Shown here piece after piece: positions 1 through 10,562 of a stretch of 64,000 bases of DNA. Under the pieces are notes generated by a model. That model had not been told where the DNA came from, searched no databases, and saw nothing but the letters and a program-made list of their open reading frames with translations. The number at the start of each line of letters is the position of its first letter. Positions within the stretch are counted from its first letter, which is position 1. The stretch comes from Mycobacterium sp. 1274761.0 (GTDB lineage: Bacteria > Actinomycetota > Actinomycetes > Mycobacteriales > Mycobacteriaceae): NCBI RefSeq assembly GCF_001668615.1, contig NZ_LZMC01000025.1, positions 1-64,000 of the forward strand, in the 5' to 3' direction. The position numbers were made by a program, and so were the translations under genes.

Positions 1-225
1 TTGATCATCTTCCTGGGCGCGCTCGCGCTGGGCCGACTGTCGATTCGCAGCGCCCGCGACATCCGTTATGCGCAGCGCTCGACGATCGCCCCATCCGAGC
101 CCGCGGCGGAGCCGGTGGCCTCTGATGACGTGACGGAAATCCAACCGACCAACGAGGTGCACGAGCGGCGGCACCGTCCGTGGGACGCCATGTTCGGCCG
201 GCGGGACCGGCTCGCCCACCGCTAA
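1..225 (+). CDS. 3' end of a membrane protein gene, copy 1 (5' end outside window)
   Basis: The reading frame is open from base 1 to a TAA at 223-225. It shows the end of a hydrophobic helix (IIFLGALALGRL), a short basic stretch, and then a hydrophilic Pro/Glu-rich tail ending in basic residues. Its first 77 bases are identical, on the opposite strand, to bases 308-384, which lie inside the full-length copy running leftwards from 804. This is therefore the 3' part of a paralogue or duplicated copy rather than a short gene starting with TTG at base 1. Function unknown; membrane protein by inspection. Confidence 0.55.
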   Translation: MIIFLGALALGRLSIRSARDIRYAQRSTIAPSEPAAEPVASDDVTEIQPTNEVHERRHRPWDAMFGRRDRLAHR

Positions 226-384
226 GGAGGCATCAGCGCACTCGTCAGGCAAGATGTCGTAGTGCGCTTCGTCCAACGGCTCTACCAGCTGCTGGCGCGC
301 GTGATGTCGCTGCGCATAACGGATGTCGCGGGCGCTGCGAATCGACAGTCGGCCCAGCGCGAGCGCGCCCAGGAAGATGATCAA
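1..384. repeat. Perfect inverted repeat, 77-base arms (1-77 and 308-384)
   Basis: Bases 1-77 are the exact reverse complement of 308-384, separated by 230 unique bases. Identity stops exactly at base 78/307, and on the left it runs off the window edge, so the arms may be longer. Both arms encode the same C-terminal membrane helix in the same reading frame. Could be a tail-to-tail gene duplication, an invertible segment, or an assembly fold-back. Confidence 0.9.
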
Positions 385-804
385 CGCGCCGAGACCGTAG
401 AAATAGGCCAGCTCCAGGGCCACGCGCTTGGTTTCGGTCGCCGCCACCGGCACACCTGCGTCACCGAGGCCTAACGGCCCGGCCAGGGCGCGCCCGACCA
501 CGAACCATGCGCCGGCAATGACGGTCATCCAACCGCCGAGCATGGCGGTGAACCGGTTCCGCGACGTCATGAGCAGCAGGCCGCCGAGCGCGGTGACCGC
601 GCCGGGCAGGACCTCGAGCCAGCCGCGCGAGGTGGTCCACACCCATTCCCGGTCGGGGCTGAACGCAAAGTCGAACATCGGGCCGACGAAGGGGATCAGT
701 GCCCCCCAGACGCCCAGCAGGATCAGCAGAAAGCCGCTGAGAGCTCCGCGGCTGCGGGGCATGTGCACCCGGCCGCCACCATCGTGAACGCGTGTATCAG
801 TCAT
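1..804 (-). CDS. Integral membrane protein, copy 2; no in-frame stop inside the window
   Basis: ATG at 804-802 follows a strong ribosome site (GAGGAGG). The protein has about four hydrophobic segments: near residues 23-42 (SGFLLILLGVWGALIPFV), 62-80, 87-105 and 130-152. I do not recognise a named family. After the fourth helix (through position 308) the tail differs from copy 1, and the frame stays open all the way to base 1, running antisense through copy 1. The true C-terminus cannot be placed; if the gene is intact it ends left of the window. It is divergent from car, with a palindrome in the shared promoter region. The oddity is the shared 77-base inverted repeat with copy 1. Confidence 0.55.
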   Translation of the reverse strand, partial: MTDTRVHDGGGRVHMPRSRGALSGFLLILLGVWGALIPFVGPMFDFAFSPDREWVWTTSRGWLEVLPGAVTALGGLLLMTSRNRFTAMLGGWMTVIAGAWFVVGRALAGPLGLGDAGVPVAATETKRVALELAYFYGLGALIIFLGALALGRLSIRSARDIRYAQRHHARQQLVEPLDEAHYDILPDECADASLAVGEPVPPAEHGVPRTVPPLVHLVGRLDFRHVIRGHRLRRGLGWGDRRALRITDVAGAANRQSAQRERAQEDDQ

Positions 805-915
805 TTTTGCCTCCTCGGTCCCCGGTGGAGTACCCCGACCGCGGAATACCCCCTTACCAAGGGCGCATAACCAGGTGGCGAATCACAGCGGATAGCCCGC
901 ATTGAGGGGAATAAA

Positions 916-930
916 GTTAGCAGTGCTAAC
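916..930. promoter_or_regulatory. Palindromic operator-like site between membrane gene and car
   Basis: GTTAGCA-G-TGCTAAC is a perfect 7-base-arm palindrome in the divergent 804/994 intergenic region. A TANNNT element (TAATGT, 932-937) lies just downstream on the car side. The size and symmetry fit a TetR-type repressor site, but no such regulator is encoded next to it, so the partner is unknown. Confidence 0.5.
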
Positions 931-993
931 GTAATGTGGTGTAGGCGCAACGTCGCGCTCCCCGATTCCCATTAAATTTCAAGGACATTTTTG

Positions 994-3900
994 ATGCCGA
1001 TTGATACCCGCGACGAGCGACTCGAACGCCGCATCGCCAGCCTGAAAACGTCCGATCCGCAGTTCGCCGCCGCCGTGCCCGACGAGGCCATTTCCGACGC
1101 CATCGAAGCACCGGGCGTGCGACTCCCGCAGCTCATTCGCACGGTCTTCGACGGCTACGCCGACCGTCCAGCCCTCGGTGCGCGGGCCGTGGAGTTCATC
1201 ACCGATCCGCAGACCGGCCGCACCACCGCCGAATTGCTCCCCCGCTTCGACACCATCACCTACGGCGAACTGTCTCGCCGGGTGCAGAAGATCAGCAACG
1301 CGCTCGCCGGTGATCCGGTAGCGCCCGGCGACCGTGTTGCGCTGCTCGGCTTCACCAGCGTCGACTACACCACGATCGACGTCGCGCTTGTCGGTCTCGG
1401 CGCCATCTCGGTGCCGCTGCAGACCAGCGCGCCCGTGGCCCAACTGCAGCCCATCGTCGCCGAGACCGAACCCGCCGTGATCTTCTCGAGCGTCGACTAT
1501 CTCGACGATGCCGTCGACCTCATCCTGTCGGCCTCACCCGTACCGATCCGCCTGATCGTGTTCGATTATCTGCCGCAGGTCGACGACTACCGCGACGCCG
1601 TCGCCTCAGCGAAGTCGCGGTTGGGCGAAGCCGGCGCGACGGTGCGCGTCGACACCCTGGACGACGTCATCGCGCGCGGCGCGGAATTGCCTGCGGTGCA
1701 ACCATTCATCGCCGACGACCCTGACCCGTTGATGCTGCTGATCTACACCTCCGGCAGCACCGGAACCCCGAAGGGCGCGATGTATCCCGAACGGCTGGTG
1801 GCCAATGCGTGGCGCCGTGCGATGCGGACGACCTGGGGCGCCGACGCGGCTAGCCCGTCGATCTCGCTGAGCTTCCTGCCGATGAGCCACATGATGGGCC
1901 GTGGCCTGCTGTACGGCACCCTCGGTGCGGGCGGAACGGCGTATTTCGCCGCCAGAAGCGATCTTTCGACGTTCCTCGAGGACCTCGCCCTGGTGCGGCC
2001 GACGCAGCTGAGCTTCGTCCCGCGCGTGTGGGACATGATCTTCGCTGAGGTGCAAAGCGAATTGGACCGCAAGCCCGGCCAGGAGGAGGCGGTGCTTGCC
2101 GAGATGCGTGAGCGTCTGGTCGGCAACCGTTACGTCATGGCGATGACGGGTTCCGCGCCCCTCTCACCGGAGATGAAGGCGTTCGTCGAGTCGTTCCTCG
2201 ACATCCACCTGATCGACGGCTACGGCTCGACCGAGGCAGGCGCCGTATTCGTCGACGGCCATGTGCAACGGCCCCCGGTGATCGATTACAAGCTGGCCGA
2301 TGTCCCGGACCTCGGCTATTTCCACACCGACCGGCCACACCCCCGGGGTGAACTGCTCGTCAAGTCGGAGACTCTGTTCCCGGGCTACTACAAGCGCCCC
2401 GAGATCACCGCCGAGATGTTCGACGAGGACGGGTACTACCGCACCGGCGACGTCGTCGCCGAGGTCGCACCGGACCAACTGGTATACCTCGACCGGCGCA
2501 ACAACGTCCTCAAGCTGTCCCAAGGCGAGTTCGTGACCGTCTCCAAATTGGAGGCCGTCTTCGGCGACAGCTCGCTGGTTCACCAGATCTTCGTGTACGG
2601 CAACAGCGCCCGTGCCTATCTGCTCGCGGTCGTCGTTCCGACCGACGAGGCGCTCGCCCGCTACGACACGGCCGAGCTCAAGTCGGCCATCGCCGAATCG
2701 CTGGCCGATGTCGCCAAGGCGGCGGGTCTGCAGTCCTACGAGATTCCGCGCGACTTCCTCATCGAGACAACGCCGTTCACGCTCGAAAACGGGTTGCTGA
2801 CCGGCATCCGCAAGCTGGCCCGACCGAAGCTGAAGGTGCACTACGGCGAGCAGCTCGAGCAGCTCTACGCCGAGCTAGCGGAGGGGCAGGCCGACGAGCT
2901 GCGCGCGCTGCGGCAGAGCGGTGCGCAGGGCCCGGTGCTCGACACCGTGATCCGCGCCGCGGGTGCGCTTCTCGGCTCGGCGGCGGCCGATTTGCAGGCC
3001 GATGCCCGATTCACCGACTTGGGCGGAGACTCGTTATCGGCGTTGACTTTTGCCAACCTGCTCAACGAGATCTTCGATGTCGAGGTGCCGGTCGGGGTGA
3101 TCGTCAGCCCGGCCAACGACCTGGCCGCACTGGCCGCCTACATCGAGGCTGAACGTCAGCCCGGCACCAAGCGTCCGACGTTCGCGTCGGTGCACGGCCG
3201 CGGCGCGACCGAGGCACATGCGGCCGACCTGACGCTGGATAAGTTCATCGACGCGCAGACGCTCGCGGCTGCCCCGTCGCTGCCCGGTCCGAGCAGCGAG
3301 GTGCGCACCGTGTTGCTCACCGGCGCAACCGGATTCCTCGGCCGCTACCTGGCCCTGGAGTGGTTGCGGCGGATGGACCTGGTCGGCGGCACGGTGATCT
3401 GCCTGGTCCGCGCCAGGGACGATGCCGCGGCCCGGCAGCGTCTCGACGACATCTTCGACAGCGGCGACCCCGAGTTGTTGCGGCTCTACCGCCGACTGGC
3501 CGCCGACCACCTCGAGGTGATCGCCGGCGACAAGGGCGAACCAGACCTGGGTCTCAGCCACGCGACGTGGCAGCGGGTGGCCGACACCGTCGACCTGATC
3601 GTCGACCCGGCCGCCCTGGTCAACCACGTGCTGCCCTACGACCAGTTGTTCGGCCCGAATGCGCTTGGCACCGCTGAGCTCATCCGCATCGCGCTGACGA
3701 CCAGGATCAAGCCGTTTGCCTATGTGTCGACGATCGGCGTCGGGGCGGGCATCGAGCCAGGCAAGTTCACCGAGGATGCCGACATCCGCGTCATCAGCGC
3801 CACCCGTAAGGTCGACGACAGCTACGCCAACGGCTATTCCAACAGCAAGTGGGCCGGTGAGGTGCTGCTGCGCGAGGCGCATGATCTATGCGGTCTGCCG

Positions 3901-4494
3901 GTGTCGGTGTTCCGCTGCGACATGATTCTGGCGGACACCACCTATGCCGGTCAGCTCAACCTGCCCGACATGTTCACCCGCATGATCCTGAGCCTGGTCG
4001 CCACCGGAATCGCACCCGCCTCGTTCTACGAGCTGGATGCGAACGGCGACCGGCAGCGGGCCCACTATGACGGCCTTCCAGTGGAATTCATCGCCGAAGC
4101 GATCTCCACGCTGGGCGCCAATGTGGTCGAAGGGTTCGAGACGTACCACGTCATGAACCCGTACGACGACGGCATCGGCCTCGATGAGTTCGTCGACTGG
4201 CTGATCTCCGCGGGCTACCGCATAGCGAGGGTCGGCGATTACTCCACCTGGCTGCAGCGGTTCGAAACCGCGATACGTGCACTGCCGGAACGGCAGCGCC
4301 AGGCGTCGCTGCTCCCGCTGCTGCACAACTATCAGCGGCCGGAGAAGCCGATTCGCGGGTCGATCGCGCCGACCGACCGCTTCCGCACCGCGGTACAAAA
4401 CGCCGGCATCGGTCCGGACAAGGACATTCCCCGTGTCACGCCGGAGGTGATCGTCAAGTACGTCACCGATCTGGAGCTGCTCGGCCTGCTCTAG
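994..4494 (+). CDS. car: Carboxylic acid reductase (FadD9/Car type)
   Basis: Reduces carboxylic or fatty acids to aldehydes using ATP and NADPH. The 1166-residue length matches the family (about 1170). Three modules are visible in order: an adenylation domain with [14 protein letters not shown] near residue 248, a carrier domain with the phosphopantetheine serine in LGGDSLSAL near residue 680, and a thioester-reductase domain with the Rossmann motif TGATGFLGR near residue 775 and YSNSKWAGE near 950. I chose ATG 994 over TTG 991 because AAGGA at 981-985 is well spaced for it. Activity needs a phosphopantetheinyl transferase encoded elsewhere. The stop overlaps the convergent ruvB stop within the single sequence CTAG (4491-4494). 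Corresponds in position to M. tuberculosis fadD9. Confidence 0.95.
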   Translation: MPIDTRDERLERRIASLKTSDPQFAAAVPDEAISDAIEAPGVRLPQLIRTVFDGYADRPALGARAVEFITDPQTGRTTAELLPRFDTITYGELSRRVQKISNALAGDPVAPGDRVALLGFTSVDYTTIDVALVGLGAISVPLQTSAPVAQLQPIVAETEPAVIFSSVDYLDDAVDLILSASPVPIRLIVFDYLPQVDDYRDAVASAKSRLGEAGATVRVDTLDDVIARGAELPAVQPFIADDPDPLMLLIYTSGSTGTPKGAMYPERLVANAWRRAMRTTWGADAASPSISLSFLPMSHMMGRGLLYGTLGAGGTAYFAARSDLSTFLEDLALVRPTQLSFVPRVWDMIFAEVQSELDRKPGQEEAVLAEMRERLVGNRYVMAMTGSAPLSPEMKAFVESFLDIHLIDGYGSTEAGAVFVDGHVQRPPVIDYKLADVPDLGYFHTDRPHPRGELLVKSETLFPGYYKRPEITAEMFDEDGYYRTGDVVAEVAPDQLVYLDRRNNVLKLSQGEFVTVSKLEAVFGDSSLVHQIFVYGNSARAYLLAVVVPTDEALARYDTAELKSAIAESLADVAKAAGLQSYEIPRDFLIETTPFTLENGLLTGIRKLARPKLKVHYGEQLEQLYAELAEGQADELRALRQSGAQGPVLDTVIRAAGALLGSAAADLQADARFTDLGGDSLSALTFANLLNEIFDVEVPVGVIVSPANDLAALAAYIEAERQPGTKRPTFASVHGRGATEAHAADLTLDKFIDAQTLAAAPSLPGPSSEVRTVLLTGATGFLGRYLALEWLRRMDLVGGTVICLVRARDDAAARQRLDDIFDSGDPELLRLYRRLAADHLEVIAGDKGEPDLGLSHATWQRVADTVDLIVDPAALVNHVLPYDQLFGPNALGTAELIRIALTTRIKPFAYVSTIGVGAGIEPGKFTEDADIRVISATRKVDDSYANGYSNSKWAGEVLLREAHDLCGLPVSVFRCDMILADTTYAGQLNLPDMFTRMILSLVATGIAPASFYELDANGDRQRAHYDGLPVEFIAEAISTLGANVVEGFETYHVMNPYDDGIGLDEFVDWLISAGYRIARVGDYSTWLQRFETAIRALPERQRQASLLPLLHNYQRPEKPIRGSIAPTDRFRTAVQNAGIGPDKDIPRVTPEVIVKYVTDLELLGLL

Positions 4495-5555
4495 TCGAAC
4501 AGGCCCTGCTGTCCCAGCCCCGACACCCCGCTCGGCGGGTTCATGCCCAGGTGCGTCCACGCGGACGCCGTGGCAACCCGACCGCGCGGGGTGCGGGCTA
4601 TCATGCCCGCGCGCACGAGGAATGGCTCGCACACTTCTTCGACGGTCGTCGCCTCTTCGCCGACGGCCACCGCCAGCGTCGAGACGCCGACCGGTCCACC
4701 GCCGAAGCTGCGGGTCAGCGCAGATAGCACTGCGCGGTCCAGCCGGTCCAACCCGAGCTCGTCGACGTCGTAGACCTCCAGCGCGTACTTCGCGATGTCG
4801 CGGGTGATCACGCCGTCGGCCCGCACTTCGGCGTAGTCGCGCACGCGTCGCAGTAGCCGGTTGGCGATTCGCGGGGTTCCCCTTGAGCGGCGGGCGATTT
4901 CGGCTCCGGCCTCGGCACCGAGCTCGATGCCGAGGATGCCCGCCGACCGCGCCAGCACCCGCTCGAGCTCGGCGGGTTCATAAAAGTCCATGTGGGCCGT
5001 GAAGCCGAAGCGGTCGCGCAGCGGGCCGGTCAGCGCGCCGGACCGGGTGGTGGCGCCGACCAGCGTGAAAGGAGCGACCTCCAGCGGAATCGACGTTGCC
5101 CCAGGGCCTTTGCCGACGACTACGTCGACCCGGAAATCCTCCATCGCCAAGTAGAGCATTTCTTCGGCCGGCCGCGCGATGCGGTGGATCTCGTCGATGA
5201 ACAGCACGTCGTGCTCGACCAGGTTTGACAGCATCGCCGCCAAGTCCCCCGCGCGTTCCAGCGCCGGGCCGGACGTCACCCGCAGCGACGAGCCCAGTTC
5301 GGCCGCGATGATCATCGCCAGCGACGTTTTGCCGAGCCCCGGCGGGCCCGACAGCAAGATGTGATCCGGTGTGCCGCCGCGGTTTTTGGCGCCTTCGATG
5401 ACCAGCTGCAGCTGCTCACGCACCCGGGCCTGCCCGATGAACTCGCCAAGCGACCGGGGTCGAAGGCTGGCGTCGATGTCACCCTCACCGACCGTCAGCG
5501 CCGGCGAGACGTCGCGCTCGTCGGGTCCCTCGTCGTCGTCGGTGAACCGGCTCAT
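4491..5555 (-). CDS. ruvB: Holliday junction branch-migration ATPase RuvB
   Basis: AAA+ motor that drives branch migration together with RuvA during recombinational repair. At 354 residues it has normal length. Walker A is GPPGLGKTS (about residues 70-78) and Walker B is VLFIDEIHR (about 117-125); the TTRSG sensor and a C-terminal winged-helix region follow. It is the last gene of ruvC-ruvA-ruvB, and its ATG overlaps the ruvA stop, indicating translational coupling. Its stop shares the CTAG with convergent car. Confidence 0.97.
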   Translation of the reverse strand: MSRFTDDDEGPDERDVSPALTVGEGDIDASLRPRSLGEFIGQARVREQLQLVIEGAKNRGGTPDHILLSGPPGLGKTSLAMIIAAELGSSLRVTSGPALERAGDLAAMLSNLVEHDVLFIDEIHRIARPAEEMLYLAMEDFRVDVVVGKGPGATSIPLEVAPFTLVGATTRSGALTGPLRDRFGFTAHMDFYEPAELERVLARSAGILGIELGAEAGAEIARRSRGTPRIANRLLRRVRDYAEVRADGVITRDIAKYALEVYDVDELGLDRLDRAVLSALTRSFGGGPVGVSTLAVAVGEEATTVEEVCEPFLVRAGMIARTPRGRVATASAWTHLGMNPPSGVSGLGQQGLFD

Positions 5556-6142
5556 TTGTTACCCAGCAACGACAGTGCCGCACGCAACGCCGTCGATTGC
5601 GTCGCCTCCGGCTCGTTGGCGAGCACCTTGTCCGTGGCGTCCTCGGCCTGCTTGACCGCAAAGCCGAGGCCCACAAGGGCTTCGACGACGGGTCCGCGCA
5701 CCGAGTGACCGGTGCCCGACGGTAGCCCGACGACAGCTCCAACGCGGCCGACCTTGTCGCGCAGCTCGAGCACCATCCGCTCGGCGCTGCGCTTGCCGAT
5801 GCCCGGCACCCGTGTCAGCGCGGTCACGTCGCCGTCGGCCAGAGCCTGGCGCAACGCGGGCGCGTCGTGCACGGCCAGCGTGGCCAACGCGATCTTCGGG
5901 CCGACACCGGACACCGACAGCAGAGTGCCGAACAGGTCCCGCGCGTCGGCGTCGGCGAAACCGTAGAGCGTCATCGAGTCCTCGCGCACGATCATCGCGG
6001 TCACCAGCCGGGTGTCGGCGCCGCGCCGCAGCGTAGACAGGGTGGACGGGGTGGCGTTGACGCGGTAACCGACACCGCACGCCTCGATGACGACGTGATC
6101 GAGTGCCACGTCGAGAACTTCGCCGCGAATGGATGCGATCAT
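5552..6142 (-). CDS. ruvA: Holliday junction-binding protein RuvA
   Basis: Binds the four-way junction as a tetramer and loads RuvB. It starts with MIASIRGEV, the usual RuvA N-terminus (OB fold), giving 196 residues; the frame is open further upstream but that extension overlaps ruvC and is not RuvA-like. Helix-hairpin-helix segments are visible ([12 protein letters not shown] and [12 protein letters not shown]), with the C-terminal RuvB-binding domain after them. The start overlaps the ruvC stop by 4 bases and the stop overlaps the ruvB start. Confidence 0.96.
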   Translation of the reverse strand: MIASIRGEVLDVALDHVVIEACGVGYRVNATPSTLSTLRRGADTRLVTAMIVREDSMTLYGFADADARDLFGTLLSVSGVGPKIALATLAVHDAPALRQALADGDVTALTRVPGIGKRSAERMVLELRDKVGRVGAVVGLPSGTGHSVRGPVVEALVGLGFAVKQAEDATDKVLANEPEATQSTALRAALSLLGNK

Positions 6143-6693
6143 CGTGCCGCCTTGAGTCGAGCTCGGTACTTCCGCTTTTGTTCGGCGGCCATCGCCTCGG
6201 CCGCGGCCATGCGCGCCAACATCGGTGCGCGCCAACAATGACAGATGGCCAGCGCCAACGCGTCGGCGGCATCGGCCGGTGTCGGTTTGGTCTGCAGTGC
6301 AAGAATTCTCGTCACCATCGCCGTCACCTGGGCCTTGTCGGCGGCGCCGTTTCCGGTGACAGCAGCCTTCACCTCACTCGGTGTATGGAAGTACACGTCG
6401 ATGCCGCGCTTGGCGGCGGCCAGCGCGATCACGCCACCGGCCTGCGCCGTGCCCATCACCGTCGAGACGTTCTGCTGGGAGAACACCCGCTCGATGGCGA
6501 TGACGTCGGGACAGTGGGTGTCCATCCAGTGCTCGACCGCGTCGCTGATGGTCAGCAGGCGCTTGGGCAACGGCACCTCGGACGGGGTGCGCACCACGTC
6601 GACATCGAGGGCGATGACCTGCCGGCCTTTACCGCTTTCGATCATCGACAGCCCGCAACGCGTCAAACCGGGATCGACTCCCATTACGCGCAC
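6139..6693 (-). CDS. ruvC: Holliday junction resolvase RuvC
   Basis: Endonuclease that cuts Holliday junctions symmetrically. I place the start at GTG 6693 ([14 protein letters not shown]), giving 184 residues and matching known mycobacterial RuvC N-termini. The first catalytic Asp is in GVDPG, with further acidic residues in IERVFSQ and the C-terminal [12 protein letters not shown]. First gene of the ruvCAB operon. Confidence 0.95.
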   Translation of the reverse strand: MRVMGVDPGLTRCGLSMIESGKGRQVIALDVDVVRTPSEVPLPKRLLTISDAVEHWMDTHCPDVIAIERVFSQQNVSTVMGTAQAGGVIALAAAKRGIDVYFHTPSEVKAAVTGNGAADKAQVTAMVTRILALQTKPTPADAADALALAICHCWRAPMLARMAAAEAMAAEQKRKYRARLKAAR

Positions 6694-6730
6694 ACCAACC
6701 ACCTTCTGTGAACATCTGTTCGACGGCAGC

Positions 6731-6937
6731 TTAGCGAGGTTGACCGACGTTTCCCTGCAGCGACACGCCGTACTCGGCGACCTCCTGCACGATCTCGTCG
6801 ACGCGGCGTTTGGACCTATGCCATCCACGCACCAACTCGCGTCCCACGTCGTGACCGTCGCGCTTGATCACCGCCACCCATCGCACGCCGAGAAACTTGC
6901 ACAATAGCCAAAATGGCCACAGCACAACGTAGATCAC
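6731..6937 (-). CDS. Small conserved-looking membrane protein
   Basis: A 68-residue frame starting GTG at 6937, immediately upstream of and co-oriented with ruvC. The N-terminus is strongly hydrophobic ([14 protein letters not shown]) followed by a charged, arginine-rich region. The pattern suggests a single-pass or membrane-attached protein. I do not recognise a family. The start is uncertain because the frame extends upstream without another clear start codon. Confidence 0.5.
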   Translation of the reverse strand: MIYVVLWPFWLLCKFLGVRWVAVIKRDGHDVGRELVRGWHRSKRRVDEIVQEVAEYGVSLQGNVGQPR

Positions 6938-7162
6938 GCCGAACAGCTCGGAGGTGGCGAGAAGACCACCGGGAAACGGTCACCGTCGACGGCGTACTGA
7001 CCAAGACCTGCCGTACGTGTCGAGGATCACTGCCATGACCATACTTTGCGGTCCGGCGGCGTTGGGTATTGGATTACCCGCACGCTCGATGTGACGGCGG
7101 CGCCGAGCGCCGCTACCGTCGCGAGGGATCTGACGCCAACCCGTGGGAGCTGAACTCACACG

Positions 7163-8386
7163 ATGCCCGACGAGAACGAATTGCAGTCCGCAACCAATCT
7201 CGCCGTCACACTCGCCTGGGTCGCAGGCGCCGTGGTGGCCGCATACCTGCTGGGGGTCGCCGTCTCCTGGCTGTTGATGCGGATTGGCCGCCGCAGCGCC
7301 GTGATTCGCGATATCGCGGAACTCACCCGAATGCCGCTGCGCGCTGCGCTGGTGGTGTTCGGTTCGACAATCGCCGTGCAGCGCACATCCGAGCCCATCG
7401 ACAGCTGGCGCGGCTGGCTCGACCACACGCTGCTGATCCTGTTGATCGCCGCGCTGACCTGGCTGGTGACCGGCCTGGTGCAGGTCTGCGAGCGACGTGC
7501 GATTGTCCGCTTCGGCGGCGGCGATGTCGAGATCGCCGACGAAGACCGGCAGTGGCGGCGGATTCGCACGCAGGTGACCGTCCTGCGCAGGCTGGCGATC
7601 GCGATCGTGGTGGTGCTGGGGGCCGCCGCCATCCTGATGACGTTCCCGAGGTTCTCTGACATCGGCACGACGGTGTTCGCATCTGCCGGTGTGCTTTCGG
7701 TGGTCGCGGGCCTTGCCGCGCAGACCTCGCTCGGCGCGGTGTTCGCCGGCATGCAGATCGCCTTCTCGGGCGCGATCCGCGTCGGCGATGTCGTGCAGCT
7801 CGAGAACGGCCAGTGGTGGGGCCGCATCGAGGAGATTACCCTGAGCTACGTCGTCGTGCGTCTGTGGGACGAACGCCGGCTGGTGTTGCCGACCACCTAC
7901 TTCACCACCGAGCCGTTCGAGAACTGGACCCGCAGCGCCACCGAGATCATGGGCACCGTCGAATTCGACGTGGACTTCTCGGTGCCGTTCGAAGAGATGC
8001 GTGCCGAATTGGACCGGCTGTTGGCCAACAGCGCGCTGTGGGACGGGCGGCGTGGCGTTCTGCAGGTGACCGACGCCGTCGGTGGAGCGGTGCGCGTGCG
8101 GATCGTCGTCAGTGCCCCGAACGCGGGCGCGCTGTTCGACCTGCGCTGCGCGGTGCGCGAGGGCATGGTCAGTTGGGTGCAGCACCACCAGGTGCTGCCG
8201 ACGCACCGAATCGAGGCCGCCGAAACGGTCGCCACGGTCGAACCACGCCGCACCGTCGACACGGAATCCGCGCGCGTCTCGTCCGGCTTGTTTTCGGGCA
8301 GCCCTGAGGCCGACGCTAGGGCCCGCGCGTTCGACGACACCGCTGATCGTCAAGTCGAGTTCGCCAGCACCAACGGCCGCCGTTGA
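7163..8386 (+). CDS. MscS-family mechanosensitive ion channel
   Basis: Membrane protein of 407 residues that should open under membrane tension and release solutes after osmotic downshock. Hydrophobic segments occur near residues 10-32, 56-70, 93-112 and 146-165. The pore-lining helix is the Gly/Ala-rich GLAAQTSLGAVFAGMQ, followed by the typical beta domain (VGDVVQLENGQWWGRIEEI) and the threshold sequence LVLPTTYF. A cytoplasmic alpha/beta region and an acidic tail follow. Transcribed away from the ruvC side. Confidence 0.9.
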   Translation: MPDENELQSATNLAVTLAWVAGAVVAAYLLGVAVSWLLMRIGRRSAVIRDIAELTRMPLRAALVVFGSTIAVQRTSEPIDSWRGWLDHTLLILLIAALTWLVTGLVQVCERRAIVRFGGGDVEIADEDRQWRRIRTQVTVLRRLAIAIVVVLGAAAILMTFPRFSDIGTTVFASAGVLSVVAGLAAQTSLGAVFAGMQIAFSGAIRVGDVVQLENGQWWGRIEEITLSYVVVRLWDERRLVLPTTYFTTEPFENWTRSATEIMGTVEFDVDFSVPFEEMRAELDRLLANSALWDGRRGVLQVTDAVGGAVRVRIVVSAPNAGALFDLRCAVREGMVSWVQHHQVLPTHRIEAAETVATVEPRRTVDTESARVSSGLFSGSPEADARARAFDDTADRQVEFASTNGRR

Positions 8387-8427
8387 TTTATCGACGCTCA
8401 GAGTCTTGCCTGAGCTAGCGTCGGGTC

Positions 8428-9474
8428 GTGCCGGCACACATTCCGGTCGAGGTCGAGGACATCACCGCACCGTGGCTCGAGGATGTTCTTGGTGCCCGCG
8501 TGTCGGCGATCGAGGTGGTGGACACCCACTCGGGCACAACGGGTCGCGTCTGCATAAAGATTCATCACAACGACGAGCGGCTGCCGGCATCGGTTTTCGT
8601 CAAGCTCGCGCCTTTCGACGTGGATCAACGAGGCTTCGTTGACCGAACCGGCATGGGGGTGGCCGAAGCCCGCTTCTACTCAGAGGTCGCACCTGACGTG
8701 CCAGTGCGCCATCCGACTCCGTGGTACGCGGCACACGACGAGTCCGGGCGCTACGTGATGGTTTTGGAGGACCTGAACGCGGCGGGGGCGCGCTTCCCCG
8801 GCGCACGCGATCCCAGGCTGCCCGAATTCGTCGAGAACACCATCGACGCGTTTGCGAGCCTGCACGCCGCGTTCTGGGAGAGTGGGCGATTCGCCCCGAC
8901 GGGGGATTTGGACTGGGTGGTCAGGCGCTCGGCAAATTACGGGTCGGCCGCTGATCTGATCGCTTATGCGGTCCAACAGCTTGGCGATCGCCTCCCAGAG
9001 ACATCGCGGGAGCTAGCCGATGTGTATCTGTCGCGCGTGGCGAGGATCCCAGCGCTGCTCGCCGCTGCGCCGCGCACCCTAGTGCATGGAGATACCCATC
9101 TCGGGAACATGTTCGCCGACGGCGCCACACCGGGGTTTCTCGACTGGGCGATGGTCGGTTTCGCGCCGGGGCTGCGCGACGTCGCGTACTTTCTCGGCGG
9201 GTCCGTTCCCACCGATCTGCGGCGCAGGAATGAACATCGGCTCCTCGAGCGCTACTGCCTGGCGCTGGGTGAGAGAGGCATCGCGCTTGACGCCGGGGAC
9301 GCATGGCACCAATACCGCCTGCAATTGCTGACCTCGTGGGTAGCAGCAGTTGTCACGGCGGGCATGGGCTCCAAATGGCAACCGTTCGAGCTCGGCATGA
9401 CTGCCACGAAACGCGCCGACGCCGCCATCAGGGATCACGGTGTAGCAGATCTGCTACGCGAAGAACTGCCGTGA
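8428..9474 (+). CDS. Phosphotransferase, aminoglycoside/choline-kinase-like fold
   Basis: 348 residues. The catalytic motif LVHGDTHLGNMF and the metal-binding FLDWAMVGFAPGLRD mark the APH/ecdysteroid-kinase-like superfamily. An ATP-site region (VCIKIHHND, MVLEDLNAAG) precedes them. The substrate cannot be read from the sequence. GTG 8428 lies 7 bases after a TANNNT element (TAGCGT, 8415-8420), so the mRNA may be leaderless. It converges on yebC, with a strong hairpin between them. Confidence 0.8.
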   Translation: MPAHIPVEVEDITAPWLEDVLGARVSAIEVVDTHSGTTGRVCIKIHHNDERLPASVFVKLAPFDVDQRGFVDRTGMGVAEARFYSEVAPDVPVRHPTPWYAAHDESGRYVMVLEDLNAAGARFPGARDPRLPEFVENTIDAFASLHAAFWESGRFAPTGDLDWVVRRSANYGSAADLIAYAVQQLGDRLPETSRELADVYLSRVARIPALLAAAPRTLVHGDTHLGNMFADGATPGFLDWAMVGFAPGLRDVAYFLGGSVPTDLRRRNEHRLLERYCLALGERGIALDAGDAWHQYRLQLLTSWVAAVVTAGMGSKWQPFELGMTATKRADAAIRDHGVADLLREELP

Positions 9475-9480
9475 CATCGC

Positions 9481-9529
9481 GATTTCGGCGTGTTCAGTTG
9501 TGCTGACCGCAACTGAACACGCCGAAATC
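9481..9529. terminator. Bidirectional hairpin between convergent genes
   Basis: A perfect 20-base-pair stem (9481-9500 with 9510-9529) and a 9-base loop, without a long T-tract on either side. It separates the phosphotransferase gene from yebC, and its right arm includes the yebC stop codon, so it would terminate both transcripts. Confidence 0.75.
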
Positions 9530-10280
9530 ACTCCTCGATCTGGGCGAGGATTTCGTCGGGGATGTCGGCGTTTGTGAAGACGTCCTGGACATCGTCGCTG
9601 TCCTCCAGCGCGTCGACCAGCTTCATGATTTTGCGCGCGCCTTCGGCGTCGAGCGGCACGGTGACCGACGGCTGAAAGCCGGCCTCTGCCGAGTCGTAGT
9701 CGATGCCCGCATCCTGCAGCGCGGTCCGCACAGCGACGAGATCGCCTGGCTCGGAGAGTATTTCGAAGCTGTCGCCCAGATCGTTGATCTCCTCGGCCCC
9801 GGCTTCTAGCACCGCGGTCAGCACGTCGTCCTCGGTCAGGCCGTTCTTTTCCAGGGTCACCACACCCTTACGGGAGAACAGATAAGACACCGAGCCGGGG
9901 TCGGCCATGCTGCCACCGTTGCGGGTCATGGCGACGCGCACTTCACCCGCGGCACGGTTGCGGTTGTCGGTCAGGCATTCGACGAGCACCGCCACGCCGT
10001 TGGGCCCGTAGCCCTCGTACGTGATGGTCTGCCAGTCCGCGCCGCCTGCTTCCTCGCCCGCGCCCCGTTTGCGGGCCCGCTCGATGTTGTCGTTGGGCAC
10101 CGAGTTCTTCTTGGCCTTCTGGATGGCGTCGAACAGCGTCGGGTTGCCGGCCGGATCGCCGCCGCCCGTGCGGGCCGCGACCTCGATGTTCTTGATCAGC
10201 TTGGCGAAGTTCTTGCCTCGCCGCGCATCGATGATCGCCTTCTTGTGCTTGGTGGTGGCCCACTTGGAATGGCCGCTCAT
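9528..10280 (-). CDS. yebC: YebC/PmpR/TACO1-family regulator
   Basis: 250 residues beginning with the conserved [15 protein letters not shown]. Contains the family signatures [25 protein letters not shown] and the acidic second domain. Members act as DNA-binding regulators or help ribosomes through difficult sequences; which role applies here is not visible. In mycobacteria it lies next to pdxT (Rv2603c/Rv2604c); here a GGDEF-like gene sits between them. Confidence 0.95.
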   Translation of the reverse strand: MSGHSKWATTKHKKAIIDARRGKNFAKLIKNIEVAARTGGGDPAGNPTLFDAIQKAKKNSVPNDNIERARKRGAGEEAGGADWQTITYEGYGPNGVAVLVECLTDNRNRAAGEVRVAMTRNGGSMADPGSVSYLFSRKGVVTLEKNGLTEDDVLTAVLEAGAEEINDLGDSFEILSEPGDLVAVRTALQDAGIDYDSAEAGFQPSVTVPLDAEGARKIMKLVDALEDSDDVQDVFTNADIPDEILAQIEE

Positions 10281-10562
10281 GGGTGTACTACCTCTTTCGC
10301 TACTGCCTCGTGCAGATGAAGTCCGGTCAACGAGTCTACGGGCACGTTTGGCCAGCTACCGCGCCGCGTCGAGCGGCGTGAAAACACGTTCTGCGTATCG
10401 ACGGCGGAGAACTCGACAATGCCGAGCAATTGCCGGTTGACGTTTTGAACAATTGTCGAGTCCGGTGATAATTCGGTCGAATTTCTCAGGCAGGAAACCC
10501 GTGGCGCGTTTGCCGAGTTGCTAATCTGCGTCAATGCTTCCGCAGGGCCCATCAGGTAGCCG

